From Aurantimonadaceae bacterium (GTDB lineage: Bacteria > Pseudomonadota > Alphaproteobacteria > Rhizobiales > Rhizobiaceae): a stretch of 5,919 bases of DNA. The translations under genes and the position numbers were made by a program. Under the pieces are notes generated by a model. That model was not told the DNA's origin, searched no databases, and saw only the letters and a list, made by a program, of their open reading frames with translations. Positions 5,487 through 5,919 of the stretch are shown piece after piece; position 1 is the first letter of the stretch, and each line of letters opens with the position of its first letter. The stretch lies in contig QIIJ01000519.1 in NCBI GenBank assembly GCA_003232595.1, positions 1 to 5,919 of the forward strand. The letters run 5' to 3'.

Positions 5487-5919
5487 ATGATATTTCAATC
5501 AGCGCGTTTTAAGGGAAATCATCGTCTTGCTCATGCCGGCGACAATGATCCACCACCTATGAGAAAGGGCGAAAAAGGCCCCGCCGTGGTTATCGTTCAG
5601 CAGGCGCTGATTGATGATGGCTACGAGATGCCGGGGTCGGTGGATGCCCTTGGCAATCCCGATGGAGACTACGGCAAAGAGACCAAAGGTGTTGTCTGGG
5701 ACTTTCAGGTGAAGCACAAACTACCGGGCAAGGATGGTATTGTCGGCGGCCAAACTTTGGGCAAGCTCGATGATTTGTTAAAAAAAACACCAGGACCGAA
5801 ACCGCCGCCAAAACCACCCAAACCACCGCCGCCGCCAGCTTTGTCCAAAATCAAGCAATTATTGAAAATAGACATCAAGCTGGCAAAAAAACTGGTTCCA
5901 GCCAAAATAGTGACAAACG
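5487..5919 (+). CDS. Peptidoglycan-binding-domain protein without signal peptide, proline-rich hinge, N-terminal 144 residues (partial)
   Basis: The frame opens with ATG after a strong AGGAG and stays open for 144 codons to the window end. Residues 26-98 fit a PG_binding_1 module: MRKGEKGPAVVIVQQALIDDGY, then a DGDYGKET turn, VVWDFQVKHKLPGKDG and IVGGQTLGKLDDLL. These are the usual G-x-x-V-x-x-L-Q, G-x-[FY]-G-x-x-T, FQ and DG-x-[IV]-G-x-x-T positions. Residues 102-117 form a proline-rich hinge (mostly P with K). After it comes a lysine-rich, amphipathic-looking segment, LSKIKQLLKIDIKLAKKL. No signal peptide or membrane segment is seen: the N-terminus is MIFQSARFKGNHRLAHAGDN. From memory, unverified, this N-terminus plus module resembles signal-less proteins that start FxSxRFxG and carry a varied C-terminal part. 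The C-terminal function lies outside the window. It is divergent from rnd and probably not functionally tied to it. Confidence 0.8.
   Translation, partial: MIFQSARFKGNHRLAHAGDNDPPPMRKGEKGPAVVIVQQALIDDGYEMPGSVDALGNPDGDYGKETKGVVWDFQVKHKLPGKDGIVGGQTLGKLDDLLKKTPGPKPPPKPPKPPPPPALSKIKQLLKIDIKLAKKLVPAKIVTN

Noticed and set aside
5705..5905. Minus-strand open frame encoding a glycine-rich stretch at the right edge
   Set aside because: The glycine run is the antisense of the CCG/CCA proline codons of the plus-strand gene's hinge. The plus frame has a strong AGGAG and a recognisable domain; this one has neither.
1..5919. CRISPR arrays, tRNA or rRNA genes, insertion sequences
   Set aside because: No regularly spaced repeats, tRNA-like cloverleaf, rRNA sequence, transposase frame or terminal inverted repeats were seen on either strand.

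Overview
The window looks like chromosomal sequence from an alphaproteobacterium, most likely of the Hyphomicrobiales (Rhizobiales). This rests on the gene order read on the minus strand (rnd, lptC, lptA, lptB, rpoN, hpf) and on the style of the proteins: a short RNase D with only the exonuclease domain, an LptC with a cytoplasmic N-terminal arm, an LptB with an N-terminal extension, and a RpoN longer than the enterobacterial one. Base composition looks moderate (about half G+C by eye), which is on the low side for this order. No species is claimed.

Layout. Positions 1 to 5287 hold six same-strand (minus) genes, read from high to low coordinates. They are rnd (RNase D, 5287-4673), a 176-nt structured gap, lptC (4496-3792), lptA (3764-3180), lptB (3125-2226), a 152-nt gap, rpoN (sigma-54, 2073-508), a 235-nt gap carrying a likely promoter, and hpf (ribosome hibernation factor, 272 to beyond the left edge). 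From 5288 to 5486 is a divergent intergenic region with short direct repeats. From 5487 to the right edge a plus-strand gene begins: a peptidoglycan-binding-domain protein without a signal peptide and with a proline-rich hinge, cut by the window end.

How the genes fit together. LptC, LptA and LptB are parts of the Lpt machine that moves lipopolysaccharide from the inner membrane across the periplasm. LptB is the ATPase on the cytoplasmic face, LptC the membrane-anchored periplasmic acceptor, and LptA the soluble bridge. The LptF/LptG and LptD/LptE partners are not in this window. RpoN and Hpf connect the locus to nitrogen/carbon and stationary-phase physiology. The linkage of lptA-lptB-rpoN-hpf is an old proteobacterial arrangement, often continued by ptsN, which would lie left of position 1. 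The tight lptC-lptA-lptB spacing (27 and 54 nt) supports one transcript. The rnd-lptC gap contains a possible weak terminator, and the rpoN-hpf gap contains a good -35 element, so rnd and hpf may be partly uncoupled from the middle genes.

The block of housekeeping genes is ordinary. The least ordinary item is the truncated plus-strand gene at the right edge. Its domain normally acts on the cell wall, yet the protein shows no classical export signal, and its first ~90 residues recall a family of signal-less proteins with an N-terminal PG_binding_1 module. The rest of that gene is needed to judge it.
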